From: Eriocheir sinensis
Taxonomy: Eukaryota; Arthropoda; Malacostraca; Decapoda; Varunidae
Direction of reading: 5' to 3'
Assembly (NCBI RefSeq): GCF_024679095.1
Contig: NC_066563.1
Location: 1,602,831 to 1,666,830 of the forward strand
DNA: 64,000 nt
Shown: positions 23,108-34,134 of the stretch, one piece after another
Layout of the letters: each line of letters opens with the position of its first letter
Numbering within the stretch: position 1 is the first letter of the stretch
Program-made: the position numbers and the translations under genes
The notes under the pieces: generated by a model
The model's input: only the letters and a program-made list of their open reading frames with translations
Databases searched by the model: none
Told to the model about the DNA's origin: nothing

Positions 23108-23429
23108 ACAGCCATTCCCACAACACGTAAACGCAACATGGAAAGCTTCGTACACATCAACTTATCGCAGTCAATTCAGTTATATATATCTTAAAGGTCA
23201 AAGATTACATTCAGTCCACTTTACATTAATTATCTCTTCCTTTTTTTTCCCCTTTCCTCTTCATCGTCATCCTTCCGCATTTTCCTTTTTTTTTTCTTCC
23301 ATGCTAATTTCCTGATATTTTTCATTCCTATTCTTGCATCTCTTTCTAATCTTCCTCCTCCGCATTTTCTCTTTTCTTTCTTGATAATTTTCTACTACCT
23401 TTTATTCCTATTCCTTCAACACTTCTTTC

Positions 23430-23860
23430 TCTTTCTTCCACAGTAACAAACATTTTTCAACCTTTCCCTTCTAATTGCACACATTTTTACTTTTCCTCTC
23501 CACTTAATTTTCTCTTTTCCTCTTCCTCCTGTTTTATTCACAGTAGCACGTATTTTTTTAGCCCTTCCACAGTAGCAAACATTATTCAACCTTTTCCCTT
23601 CTGATTGCACACATTTTCCTTTTTCCTCTCCACTTAATTGTCTACTCTCTTCCTCTTCCTCCTCTTTTATTCACAGTGGCAAGTATTTTTTTAGCCCTTC
23701 CCATTTTCCTTTTTTTCCTTTTTCCTAATTTTCTACAACCTAATATTCGTATTTTTACTTTCTCCCTAATTTTATACCAACTTTTATCCCTATTCTTCAC
23801 TCTCTTTCTTCTCTTCCTGCTTTTTTATCCATAGTAGCGAGTATTTTTCAACCTTTTCCC
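23430..23860. repeat. Pyrimidine-rich tandem array, about 130-bp units
   Basis: CACAGTARCAAACATTWTTC occurs at about 23439 and 23567, and CACAGTRGCAMGTATTTTTTT at about 23540 and 23674, with a further variant near 23831. Intervening CCCTTCTRATTGCACACATTT blocks repeat likewise. Confidence 0.75.
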
Positions 23861-23995
23861 TTTCTCTGATTTCGGACGGAGACAACCCCTCAGACGGCAG
23901 GCAGCCCAGGTGAGCGCCGCGTCGCCAGGTAACACCCACAGGTAAAACTCCCCCTTTATTAGCTTCCTCAGCCATGAATGTAAAGCGAAAATTAA

Positions 23996-25332
23996 CCCTA
24001 GAATGGTAACCCTCGATTTCAGAAACGTGAAAGGTAACCCCGGGAGAATTTCTCCCGATAATTAAATAATTGAAATAAAATACTTATCCTGGTAATTATT
24101 TTATTTGAAAAACATACAAAGAAAATACATCTTGTACTCTATTATTGAGCATAATATAAATGATATTATCCTTTAAATTATATATTTTTTTTTAAATTTC
24201 AAAAACAAACTAAAAAAGATACTTTTTTTTGGTGGAACTTAATAATTAATTTGACAAAAAAAATCATACAGGCCAGATTGTTTTTTTCTGGTGTAGTAGT
24301 GTTCTTGGGTCATGGGACTACGCCCTGGCTGAGTCCCATCCCTCTAGCTCGTCTACAATCTGTATGGGAGACGGACAAAAAAGGGTAAATTTTTCAGTAC
24401 GTACCAAATATATATTTTTTTTATTATTTATTCTTTCAACACTTGCAGTATGGCAAATTATGCTTCAAATGACTCAAAGTACATCACTGAAACACATACA
24501 GTACTATACATACACTCAGATACAGTCACCACAGACAGGATACAGATGGCGAGGACACATGGGCCTGACGCACTTGTTGCACCTGTGACGCGTCTTCCTG
24601 TCCGACTTGACCGGGCACTCACAACAGCGCACCAATGCACCACTGCTGTCTGAGAAAGATGTCCCTGGTGATCCTGCAGCACTGCCTGGTGAGGGTACAT
24701 TGCAGACAGTGGTGATCAAGGACTGCAGGGATCGAGGCAAGGGTAAAAGCAGCCGTGACGTGGCCCATGGAGTGATTAGTGCCTTCCCGACCTGCAGCAT
24801 GAACTTCTTGCGTGACATGATTTTTCTGTTGCCCCCTCTTTCCATATTCTCCTTGTATATAATGTAAGAGTTCACATTGGCAGCATTCAGCATTCCATAG
24901 AAGATACAGAGTGGCCAACGTCTTGTTTTGCGCGAACAGGAACTCAGGGAACACATTTGATCAAAAGTATCAACTCCTCCTTTCGTTGAATTGTAGAAGT
25001 CAATAATCTCCGGCTTTCCTTTAGTGCCAATGTTGGGCTGAGAGTGCTGAGATGTAAGGGTTTACAAAATAATACAATAATAGTAACAATGGGAGAATTT
25101 CACCTAGGCTGTACAACTTACGGTAACAGTAAGTCTGGGAGAAATTCTCCCTAAATGCAGTCTATGGAAAAAACCCAGTGAGAGAGCCGGACAGCACACC
25201 CTCCACCAACCAAGTCAGACAAGGCCATGAAGGTACTGAGACCGCCAACCCATTCCCACCATGCCTTGTGGGTGAATTGCATAATCTCCAAATTCACTAG
25301 GGAGAAAATCACCCCAGGTTACCATTCTAGGG
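23996..25332 (-). mobile_element. Internally deleted piggyBac-family element, 1,337 bp
   Basis: Both ends carry the perfect 16-bp inverted repeat CCCTAGAATGGTAACC (23996-24011 and 25317-25332). TTAA flanks each side (23992-23995 and 25333-25336), the hallmark piggyBac target duplication. Subterminal palindromes of the form GGGAGAA(A/T)TTCTCCC lie inside each end (about 24,047 and 25,137). The interior keeps only the C-terminal part of a transposase, on the minus strand. The intact ends mean it could be mobilised in trans if a matching transposase exists. Confidence 0.9.
24516..25061 (-). pseudogene. piggyBac transposase C-terminal fragment
   Basis: The minus-strand frame is open from a stop at 25062-25064 to the natural stop at 24516. 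It encodes KPEIIDFYNSTKGGVDTFDQ, then RRWPLCIFYGMLNAANVNSY, RKKFMLQVGKALITPW and a Cys-rich tail (CCECP..., HRCNKC, MCPRH, VCGDC). This is the end of the DDE_Tnp_1_7 domain, with the last catalytic Asp in GGVDTFDQ, followed by the RING/PHD-like cysteine-rich domain. The first two catalytic Asp and the N-terminus are missing, so it cannot be an active transposase. The retained part has no frameshift or internal stop, which points to a recent deletion. Confidence 0.9.
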
Positions 25333-25378
25333 TTAAAGCAACAGAAGTGACTCCTTATTTCCCAAACGTCCACGAGGA

Positions 25379-25383
<5 letters not shown>

Positions 25384-25473
<90 letters not shown>

Positions 25474-25577
25474 TAAAGATAGTTCCTTGCTTCACCAATG
25501 GACCCTCAACTGGACATGCAAATGAAGAGTGATTAACGAAATCCAAAAAAGAAAAGAAAGAAAGAAAAAGAAAGAAA

Positions 25578-25668
<91 letters not shown>
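25384..25668. repeat. Two long (GA)n arrays next to the piggyBac element
   Basis: Runs at 25384-25470 and 25580-25668 begin about 50 bp outside the right TTAA. Confidence 0.96.
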
Positions 25669-25670
<2 letters not shown>

Positions 25671-25854
25671 AATGCATATATATATAAACGCAATATACAT
25701 ATACATGAACGTTTAACAGGCAAGCTAAGGCGGAAGTGACCGAAGGAATAAAAACACAAAATCAAACTGCAACATTCCAAGTACAGGTTCATGAATTAAT
25801 CTGAAACGTGTATTGATCTGACACGTGTGAGGTCAAAGTATATTATTAACAACT

Positions 25855-25913
<59 letters not shown>

Positions 25914-25934
25914 CGGTTTATCGAGTTGCGGCAG

Positions 25935-25981
<47 letters not shown>
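25855..25981. repeat. (AAT)n and (TG)n microsatellites
   Basis: AAT run at 25855-25912 and TG run at 25938-25981, separated by 25 bp. Confidence 0.96.
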
Positions 25982-25983
<2 letters not shown>

Positions 25984-26454
25984 CGCTCAACAACACTAAT
26001 CCATACATGCAATAAGTAAAAAAGAAAAAAAATCCGGTAAAAAAACAAAAAAAGTTGAAGTTACTAAAACAAAAAAAGCTATGCAGACTGAAGTTAAAAT
26101 AAACAAAAGTAAAACAAAACGCAAAAAAAGCAGAAATAAAAAATATGGGAAACGTAAACAGAGATTACTCTTAGAGAGGGAGAGAGAGGGGAGGAAGGGA
26201 GGAAGGAAGGGAGAGAGGGAGGGAGTGTGGGATGGACAGAGAAAAATAAGGAGAGGAGGGGGGGAATGTAAACTATAAATACAAATGCTAACAAAGAACG
26301 CCGAGGAGAGACACAGGAGAAGGGGGAGCCAGGGAGGGGAAGGCAGGGAGGGGAGAGGCAGTGAAGAGGGAGGCAGGGAGAGACAGAGGGACCGACAAGG
26401 GTGAGAAAAAAAAATAGATGACTGGTTCATTTTAGAGGTGACGATAGCTGACGG

Positions 26455-26640
26455 GAGGGAGGGAGGGAGGAATGAAGGAGGGGAGAAAGGAAGGGAAGGA
26501 GGGGGAAAGGGAGATAGGGAGGGGGAAAGGTAGGCATTGAGGGAGGTAGGGAGGAATGAAGGATGGGAGAAAGGAAGGGAAGGAGGGGGAAAGGGAGGTA
26601 GGAAGGGAGGAAGGGAGGGGGAAAGGTAGGTAGGGAGGGA
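26455..26640. repeat. About 83-bp purine tandem duplication
   Basis: AGGAATGAAGGAKGGGAGAA followed by AGGAAGGGAAGGAGGGGG starts near 26465 and again near 26548, with a partial third copy. Confidence 0.7.
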
Positions 26641-27100
26641 GGTGGACACGGAGGAAGGGAGGGAGAAAGAGAGATGAGGACTGAGAGAGAAAAGAGAGGG
26701 AGATAGACGGTTAGATGATTTGAGGGAGAGGCTAAGAGGATGAGAAGGGGAGGAGGGAAAAAAGTTGACTGTAGGAGAAAGAAAAGAAAAGAAGGAAGAA
26801 TAAAAGATGGAAAGAAAAAGAGAAAAAGTACGGATAAAAAGTGAAGAATATTATTGAAGTTGATGAAGTGACAGACAGCATGTGATAGAGAATGAGAATG
26901 GAAGGAAAGAGAGAGAGAGAGAGAGAGCATATGATGTACAGATGGAGAGAGAATGGGAAGGAAAGAAAGTAGATACAAAATAGAGGAATACAAAGCGTAG
27001 GTGAGAAGCTGAGCAGGAAAAGCATAGGAAAAGAGAAAACAGGTAGATAAAGAAATAGAAGAAAAGATAGATATAAAAAAAACTCAGAAAATATGAATCT

Positions 27101-27103
<3 letters not shown>

Positions 27104-27157
<54 letters not shown>
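27104..27157. repeat. (GA)n microsatellite
   Basis: Perfect run followed by a G-rich AAAAGGGGGGTAGGGGGG stretch. Confidence 0.95.
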
Positions 27158-27162
<5 letters not shown>

Positions 27163-27319
27163 GGGGTAGGGGGGTTCATTGTTGAGGCATCCCCGGTCAG
27201 CCTGTCACCTCGCGGGCCGCTGTCTCACCTGGCTCTTGTCCCCCTTAATTGCCTCCCTGTTCCTCGGGGATTTATATCACAAAAGAGAGATGCGAAAAAA
27301 TTATGATTGTGACTGACTG

Positions 27320-27515
27320 AACCCTCTCTCTCTCTCTCTTAACTTGTCCTCTTCTACTTTTTATAGGTGGAGAGCAAAAATAGCTATTTTTTATTTATTA
27401 TTGGACGTATGAGGTCTCTCTCTCTCTCTCTCAACTTGTCCTCTTCTATTTTTTTAGGTGTAGAGCAAAAATAGCTAGGTTTTTTTTTATATTATTGGAC
27501 GTATGAGGGCTCTCT
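27320..27515. repeat. Two-copy tandem duplication, about 95 bp
   Basis: Each copy has a TC run, AACTTGTCCTCTTCTA, a T-run, AGGTGKAGAGCAAAAATAGC and ATTATTGGACGTATGAGG. The two GGACGTATGAGG marks at 27403 and 27497 set the period. Identity is high, so the duplication is young. Confidence 0.8.
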
Positions 27516-28291
27516 CTCTCTCTCTCTCGTAGAGCCAGCAGATATTCAATGACTCTATTTATAGAAAGACTAATTTGCCGTCCCTATAATAAAGCAGTTC
27601 ACCCAAAGCGCCCTCGTGTAGGGTTGAATACCACTAAAGAGATTCGAACCCCAGCCTCCACTTTCCTCCCCTGCCACCCCAGTCTCCATATATTCCTCAC
27701 TTTATATTTCCTTTTTTTTTTTTTTTGCTTCTTTTTCCTACCAACTTTTTCCTTTTATTCATATTCCCTCTTTGTGTTTCTCGTTTCTCTTTTCTTTTCC
27801 TTTTTTCCCTTTTTTTTATATTCCACGTTTTCCTTTTTTTTCATTCTTGATTTCTTCCTCTTCATTCCTTGTGGCTTGTATATGCTTCCTTCCTCTCTTC
27901 CATTACAATCTCCTTCTCCTTTTTTCTTTCACTCCATTCCTCCCCCCTATCCCCCGCCACCTCCTCAGTCACTCCCCCGCCACCATACCCTTCACTACCT
28001 CACTCCCCCGCCACCCCAAATTTCACTCTTCCACTCCCCGCCACCCCAACCTTCATTTCACTCCCTCATCCCCCGCTATCCTAGTCCCCCCCTCCCTTCC
28101 CCGCCGCTACTGACGGAGGCGCGGACGAAATCAAGTGGAAGCTTTCGTTCGCAACTCCATGGAAATAATTTACGGTGTCAAATTATCTGAAAATCGTTGG
28201 GATGTGTGTGATTAATACAGATATTTATCGATCATTAGCGAGATAAAATGATAAAACCGGCGATCGTAGAGACCATATGGTTATCAGAAAG

Positions 28292-28292
<1 letters not shown>

Positions 28293-28361
<69 letters not shown>
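28293..28361. repeat. (GA)n microsatellite
   Basis: Perfect run about 170 bp before the 42-bp minisatellite. Confidence 0.95.
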
Positions 28362-28364
<3 letters not shown>

Positions 28365-28532
28365 ATCAGAGGCTCTTCAGTGACGCGGTTAAGCCAATCA
28401 AAATATGCGTTAGTTTGCTTTGAAAAGATTGGCTGCGGGAACCATGCGTATATTCCCGCTGAAAATGGGCGTCAATGTACTCTAATATCGGTAGAGTCAT
28501 GTTCTGAAAGTGGATTCGTTGTGCATTATCCG

Positions 28533-28856
28533 TAGTCGTGATGTGAAAGGGGTGTCACTGTACAATAATATCGGTAGTCGTGATGTGAAAGAGGTGTCAC
28601 TGTACAATAATATCGGTAGTCGTGATGTGAAAGGGGTGTCACTGTACAATAATATCGGTAGTCGTGATGTGAAAGGGGTGTCACTGTACAATAATATCGG
28701 TAGTCGTGATGTGAAATACAATAATATCGGTAGTCGTGATGTGAAATGGGTGTCACTGTACAATAATATCGGTAGTCGTGATGTGAAAGGGGTGTCACTG
28801 TACAATAATATCGGTAGTCGTGATGTGAAAGGGGTGTCACTGTACAATAATATCGG
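28533..28856. repeat. 42-bp minisatellite, eight units, open on both strands
   Basis: Units begin at 28533, 28575, 28617, 28659, 28701, 28731, 28773 and 28815 and read TAGTCGTGATGTGAAAGG...CACTGTACAATAATATCGG. The fifth lacks 12 bp, so frame is kept. Because 42 is divisible by 3, the array translates as a 14-residue repeat (SRDVKGVSLYNNIG) on plus and another on minus. Units are nearly identical, indicating recent expansion. There is no start context or codon-bias evidence that it is a gene. Confidence 0.9.
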
Positions 28857-28879
28857 TATAGAGAGTCATGAGGTGAATA

Positions 28880-29004
28880 ATATCAGTAAAATAATATCGG
28901 TAAAATAATATCGGTAAAATAAAATCGGTAAAATAATATCGGTAAAATAAAATCGGTAAAATAATATCGGTAAAATAAAATCGGTAAAATAATATCGGTA
29001 AAGT
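28880..29004. repeat. 14-bp minisatellite
   Basis: Tandem units alternate TAAAATAATATCGG and TAAAATAAAATCGG. The unit resembles the AT-rich third of the adjoining 42-bp repeat (CAATAATATCGGTAG), so it probably arose from it. Confidence 0.85.
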
Positions 29005-29250
29005 CATGATAGCAAAAGAAGTGTCACTGTACAATCATATCGGTACAGAGAGAGTCATGAGGTGAAAAATATCAGAAAAATAATATCGGAAAAATAATAT
29101 CGGTAAAATAATATCGGTAGCGGCATGATGGCAAAAGAAGTGTCACTGTACAATAATATCGGTAAAGAGAGAAAATCATGAGGTGAAAAATATCAGAAAA
29201 ATAATATCGGAAAAATAATATCGGTAAAATAATATCGGTAGAGTCGTGAT
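29005..29250. repeat. About 120-bp higher-order repeat, two copies
   Basis: A composite unit runs from CATGATAGCAAAAGAAGTG through CACTGTACAAT, a GAGAGTCATGAGGTG block and several 14-bp units. It occurs at about 29005 and 29124, and a third partial copy starts near 29245. It combines pieces of both neighbouring arrays. Confidence 0.8.
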
Positions 29251-29637
29251 GTTAAAGGGACAGGTAAAAGGAAAAAATGGAGGCATATGTTATTGCTGCG
29301 GGTGTCTGCGGTGCTCATTGCCGTCACACTGGACCTTTGAGCGTCACTGTACAATAATGTCGGGATAATCATGATGTATAAAGCGGGCTCGTGTGGTTTC
29401 CTGCCCACCACAAATATGTCTAACGCCAGTCACTTTCAAAACATAAACATTCCGATACATGGAAAAAAAAAAAAACTTGCCATTATTATCTGTCACACAC
29501 ACACACACACACATACACACTCACTCACCAATTACCGTGGGAATAATAAAGGCTCAAATCAATTATCAAATGTATTATTGAAAAGGGAGATAAAATAATT
29601 CCAACATGCAAGCGGGGCACCACAAAGTTGAAATAGT

Positions 29638-29638
29638 G

Positions 29639-29735
<97 letters not shown>
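29638..29735. repeat. (AAT)n microsatellite
   Basis: About 98 bp with one AAA interruption near 29699. Confidence 0.96.
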
Positions 29736-29736
<1 letters not shown>

Positions 29737-30009
29737 CCAAAGTGCAAGTTATTAAAAAGTAAAACAACAAATCAGGGGAATCGAGACCCACTTTTTTTTT
29801 GTGCGAATATATAAATTAAACGAAAATGACATTCACAATATTTTTAAGTCGAACTCTCTTTTACTTTTCACCTTTCACTATTTCATTTCGGCGCCTTTGT
29901 TCGAGGAGGAGGAGGAGGAGTGAGGGGCGCGGCGAGCCATTTTGCAAACCCTCCTCTCGTTTTATGGAAAGGACTCATTACGGAATCACGGTGGTCGGGA
30001 TTCGCGCGC

Positions 30010-30145
30010 CCATTTGCATTCTAAAGTTGGAAGCTGAAGTATATAATTGCTTTCGGGTGATTAAGTGATAGCGGCTTAAAGTGTTGACGTAATTAGAGCG
30101 TTATTAATAAACTGACGGACGGACGGATGAGGAATTAATATGCCG
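30010..30145. promoter_or_regulatory. Possible regulatory block with octamer, NK2-type and homeodomain sites
   Basis: ATTTGCAT (POU octamer) is at 30012, TAATTG near 30053, TTAAGTG (NK2-type) at 30061 and TAATTAG near 30090, in a rare unique stretch between microsatellites. No promoter or exon is visible nearby. Confidence 0.25.
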
Positions 30146-30389
30146 CGGGAAATAATGACCCCGGACCGATATTTATGAAGGAAATTTTGGACTCCGCCGA
30201 ATTATATGTAAATTGTTAATGCTACAGCGTGATTTTTTTGTTGTTGTTTTTACTAATCTGAATTTTTGCTCTTTTTTGGGTGAGTGATAAAATTAAACAT
30301 GGAGTGAACAAAAAAAAAAAATAGCGTGATTAAAATAATTACGATGAGTGCAATTAATTAATATTTGAAAATCCGACACACACACACAG

Positions 30390-30700
<311 letters not shown>

Positions 30701-32460
30701 GTTAGACGCAGCGGCTTCTAAATTGGACACTAGACAAAAGGAACACAGGAATCGATATACAGAGGAAAGTTAGAGCTCGTAATAATGCCGGAGCAACATT
30801 TCAATATATCGTTTGGAAGGGAAAAGCGAACACACACAGAAATTGTAAAATGTGGAGGGCGAAGGAGAAAGATGAACATGATGTCAGAAATATGTCACGC
30901 AACAGAATGGACACGGAAGGAAGAGGAAGACGTGGAGGAGGAAGAGGAGGAGGAAGGAGGAGAGGGAAGGGGAGGTGGAGGAGGAGGAAAATTAATGGTG
31001 AAGAAGAAGATGAATACGTCGAAGAAGATAAAGGAGAAAAATAATACGTAAAAGAAAGAGGGTGAAGAAAGCAAATATGAAAAGGAGAAGGAACAACAAC
31101 TATAATTAGAAATACGAACGAGAAAAACAAGAAGAAAAGAAGAAAATGAAGAAACAAGCAACGGCACAACCACCACCACTACCACCACCACCAACAACAA
31201 CAACAAAGAAAACAAAAACAAAAACACAAACAGCAAGTGCCAGGCGGAGGACCAAGAAAGGGAGAGAGTCAAAAAGAAAACTGAAGGTAAAATGTTAGCG
31301 ACGAAAGAGGATGGAATTCGAATTGCAAACGAGAGGGAGTTGAAAAAGAGACCGTGAGACATGGGACAATTGACAGCCAAGTTTAGGACGGAAAGGAGAA
31401 CGGAAAAAGGCGAAAGATGAAAGGAATGGAATGGAGAGAGAAAGGAATGGAGAAGGAAAGGAATGGAGAAAGAAAGGAATGGAGGAAGAAAGGAATGGAG
31501 AAAGAAAGGAAAGGAGAAAAAAAAGGAACGAACGAAAGAAAGAAAGAAAGATAGAAAGAAAAGATGAAAGATACAAACAAGCAAAGATGTAAAGAAGGAA
31601 AGAAAGATAGATAGATGGATAGATAGAAAGAAAGGAAAGATAAGAGAGATCCAACGAAAAAAGGGAAAAAGAAACATATAGAAAGAAGAAGAACGAGATT
31701 AATATTGTGAGGTAGAGATAGATAGATAGATAAACAGATAGCATTAAAGGGTGAACGAAAAACAAACAAAGAAAAAAAGATATATGTAAAAAACGAGAAA
31801 AAGTATATAGAAAAAAAAGAAAATAGATCTGTAAAAAAAGATCGATGGGTGAATAGAAGGCTAGAACAAAAGATAAAAGGGAATGAAAGAAATAAACTTG
31901 GTAGGAGAGAAATAAAAAGAAAAACAAGCTCAGGGAAACATAAATAAAGAAAATAGAACCAGCAGCATAAGAACGAATGAGCCAGAAGGCCGTAAAGGAA
32001 GAGAGAAACGAGAGGGAAGAGAGGGAGGGAAGAGAAAGAGGAGGAAAGAAACGGAGGTATACGTAAAATTATTAAAGCTTTTTATGACAATTGCTTTTCG
32101 GGCTAATGATGATAATGATACCTGTGCCCCCCCCCCCCCACTCCCATACTTAACTAGTTCTCCTCTCCCCTCGCCCCCTCCCTTCCCCTCTGTCCTTACT
32201 ACCCGTTCCCTCCCCTCCCCCTTCTTCCCCTGCCCGTTTCCTTCTCTTCCTCACCTCCTCTCTTTTCCCCTTCCTTCACTCCTTCCCCTGCCTTCTCTTC
32301 CCCTTCCTCTACCTCCTCCCTCACTCTCTTTTCCCCTTCCTTCACGCCCTCCCCTGCCCTCTCTTCCCCTTCCACCCCTCTCCTCCCTTCCCTCCATTCA
32401 GTTTCCGTGTGTACCCTGGCCACACGTCCCTGCCCTCCCCTTCCTGCTAACAGTAATGCC
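30701..32460. other. Polypurine tract switching to polypyrimidine at about 32,100
   Basis: A/G-rich DNA with CAAC and GATA runs gives Phe/Ser/Leu frames on minus. The 32110-32440 CCCCTTCC-type block is the mirror composition. No gene is seen. Confidence 0.7.
31423..31525. repeat. 16-18-bp purine minisatellite
   Basis: About six copies of GGAATGGAGAAAGAAA and variants lie in a longer polypurine region. Confidence 0.8.
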
Positions 32461-32921
32461 TTGAGCGAGGATTCGTACTGAACAAAATATGTGTGCACTA
32501 CGGAGAAGCAAGGAATATGAAAAAGAAAAATGTCGAATAATAAGTAGCATGAAATCAGTCCTTATCTTCTCGCATGGAACTCCACTCGGGGATTTTTAAA
32601 GCAAGCTCCAATGCGAGTTTACAGAAATATTCCTAAGTTTTCAATGAAGGCAAAAATTAGAAGACTGGACTCCCTTAATAATGATTGACAGCTGGACTTC
32701 CCCGCGGCCCCTCACGAGGGGCCGCTGGATGGCTCCCACGCACGCCTCACCTGAGCGGCCCCGCGCACCTGACTGCCGCACGGTTTGTTTTGCGATAAAC
32801 GAACGACCCGCCGGCAAGATGAAGTGGCTGAAAACTTGAAATTGGAGGATTAAATTGCTCGGTGTTTGAGAACAAGAAAAACCCAATTATGACTCATTCT
32901 GCTTAATTTACAGCCAGCCAG

Positions 32922-32967
<46 letters not shown>

Positions 32968-33286
32968 CCCTCCCTCCCCGGCATCCGTTGCCACATTGTA
33001 TCGTAAGATAAAACTGATATTTTTCCGAACATTCATTTTTCATTCATAATTAAATATAGAGATAAACATAATGATAAACTTTCATACTCATTAACAGAGT
33101 GACCGATCCGCAGAGATTACAAGGATTATTTCATAATTCAAAATTATAATTTTCCTTATTTTTTCTGAGCAGAAATAAATACTAAATATTACATGATTGA
33201 CTTGGATATGATTAATATGCTAAAACCTGACCTGGGAAACATTATAAAACGTCCATGCAACTTACACCTCCTCCCTCCCTCACCCC

Positions 33287-33290
<4 letters not shown>
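32461..33290. other. Unique AT-rich DNA with one GC island
   Basis: The island (32690-32830) holds the hairpin and, on minus, two donor-like sites (CAGTCAG|GTGCGC and GCTCAG|GTGAGG) that could end a small exon beginning after TTTTCAG at about 32832. No protein similarity is evident. Confidence 0.4.
32704..32725. other. Perfect GC-rich hairpin
   Basis: GCGGCCCCTC and GAGGGGCCGC are perfect 10-bp inverted arms around AC. It lies in a GC-rich island (about 32690-32830) within AT-rich DNA. Confidence 0.7.
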
Positions 33291-33329
<39 letters not shown>

Positions 33330-33390
33330 CTACATTATGATTACATACATTATACATAATCTGCATCTATCTATCTATCTAGCTATCTAT
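32924..33390. repeat. (CA)n at 32924 and 33291, (CTAT)n at 33365
   Basis: Two CA runs of about 36-39 bp and a CTAT run are separated by AT-rich unique sequence. Confidence 0.93.
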
Positions 33391-33395
33391 TGCGG

Positions 33396-33605
33396 GAGTA
33401 GGTAGGGAGACACCTACCGAAACGGGCGCAAGCCATTCCCGGTGAGGTATATCCGGGAAGCAAGGAGGGTGCTGCAAGCCATCCAAAGACCTTTCCTGTG
33501 TCCTATACACTCCGTGACGGATTTATTAAAAGGCCGCGGTATATTGAGAGTGTTAGTGGTTGTTAGGTGGGTGTCAATGTGTATTCTCCTCTTATGTTCT
33601 TATCT
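33396..33605 (+). mobile_element. Possible dispersed element (unclassified)
   Basis: A block of unique-looking GC-richer sequence follows a (CTAT)n array. It starts with a small inverted repeat (GGTAGG...CCTACC) and ends CTCCTCTTATGTTCTTAT, which resembles the octamer tail of the CR1-like fragment at 8,246. No coding match is visible. Element status is inferred from the abrupt change in composition and the tail. Confidence 0.35.
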
Positions 33606-33655
33606 TTGGAATACATTATCAAGCTCTTCAACCTTAGCTTCATGTAGGAGTGCCA

Positions 33656-33657
<2 letters not shown>

Positions 33658-33690
<33 letters not shown>

Positions 33691-33697
33691 AAGTAGC

Positions 33698-33774
<77 letters not shown>

Positions 33775-33775
33775 C

Positions 33776-33830
<55 letters not shown>
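33658..33830. repeat. (GTA)n microsatellite, about 170 bp
   Basis: Trinucleotide run with only a few AGC or AGA interruptions, giving poly-Ser or poly-Val frames that are not genes. Confidence 0.97.
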
Positions 33831-34090
33831 ATTATTATTGTTGTTATTGTGGTTTTTGTTATTGATGTTACTGTTATTGTAGTTGGTAGCTATTTCCAAC
33901 AGGAGTAACATTTTTGTTTTCTGTAAAGAGTACCACGATGATAATGATAATAATTAAAATATATGAAAATCACAAGGATGTTCAACATGAACTGCAATAA
34001 CGTGAACAACAGAAAGAACAGAAGCAACATAATAGCGGTAGACGCTTCTGTAAACAAAAATTGCCAGAGTTTTGCATTTTTCTCTATTTT

Positions 34091-34134
34091 CGTTTTGTCC
34101 TTGAACTTTTTTCAATGCTGTAAAGAAGAAGAAG
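34091..34134 (+). mobile_element. Unclassified dispersed repeat, copy 4 (short 3' end)
   Basis: Only CGTTTTGTCCTTGAAC...CAATGCTGTAAAG remains, followed at once by a (GAA)n run that may have grown from the A-rich tail. It is short, so the assignment depends on the longer copies. Confidence 0.5.

Larger units (their letters stand above)
21830..23430. other. Mixed low-complexity DNA
   Basis: CAGA-rich sequence, then pyrimidine-rich and purine-rich blocks around the (TC)n, (CCT)n and (GA)n arrays and one dispersed-repeat copy. No gene is seen. Confidence 0.65.
25982..28292. other. Polypurine, then polypyrimidine DNA
   Basis: A/G-rich to about 27170, a short GC-balanced segment at 27180-27270, the 95-bp duplication, and C/T-rich sequence from 27650 to 28110 with CCCCCGCCAC repeats. 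No gene is seen. Confidence 0.7.

Noticed and set aside
24364..24653. Plus-strand frames antisense to the piggyBac fragment
   Set aside because: They are shadows of the transposase fragment, which has clear family motifs on minus.
27600..27660. B-box-like GATTCGAACCCC suggesting a tRNA or tRNA-derived SINE on minus
   Set aside because: No A box at the right spacing and no cloverleaf can be drawn; acceptor and T stems do not pair.
28510..28908. 132-codon repeat protein on plus
   Set aside because: The open frame is a consequence of a 42-bp unit without stop codons; it is open on the other strand too.
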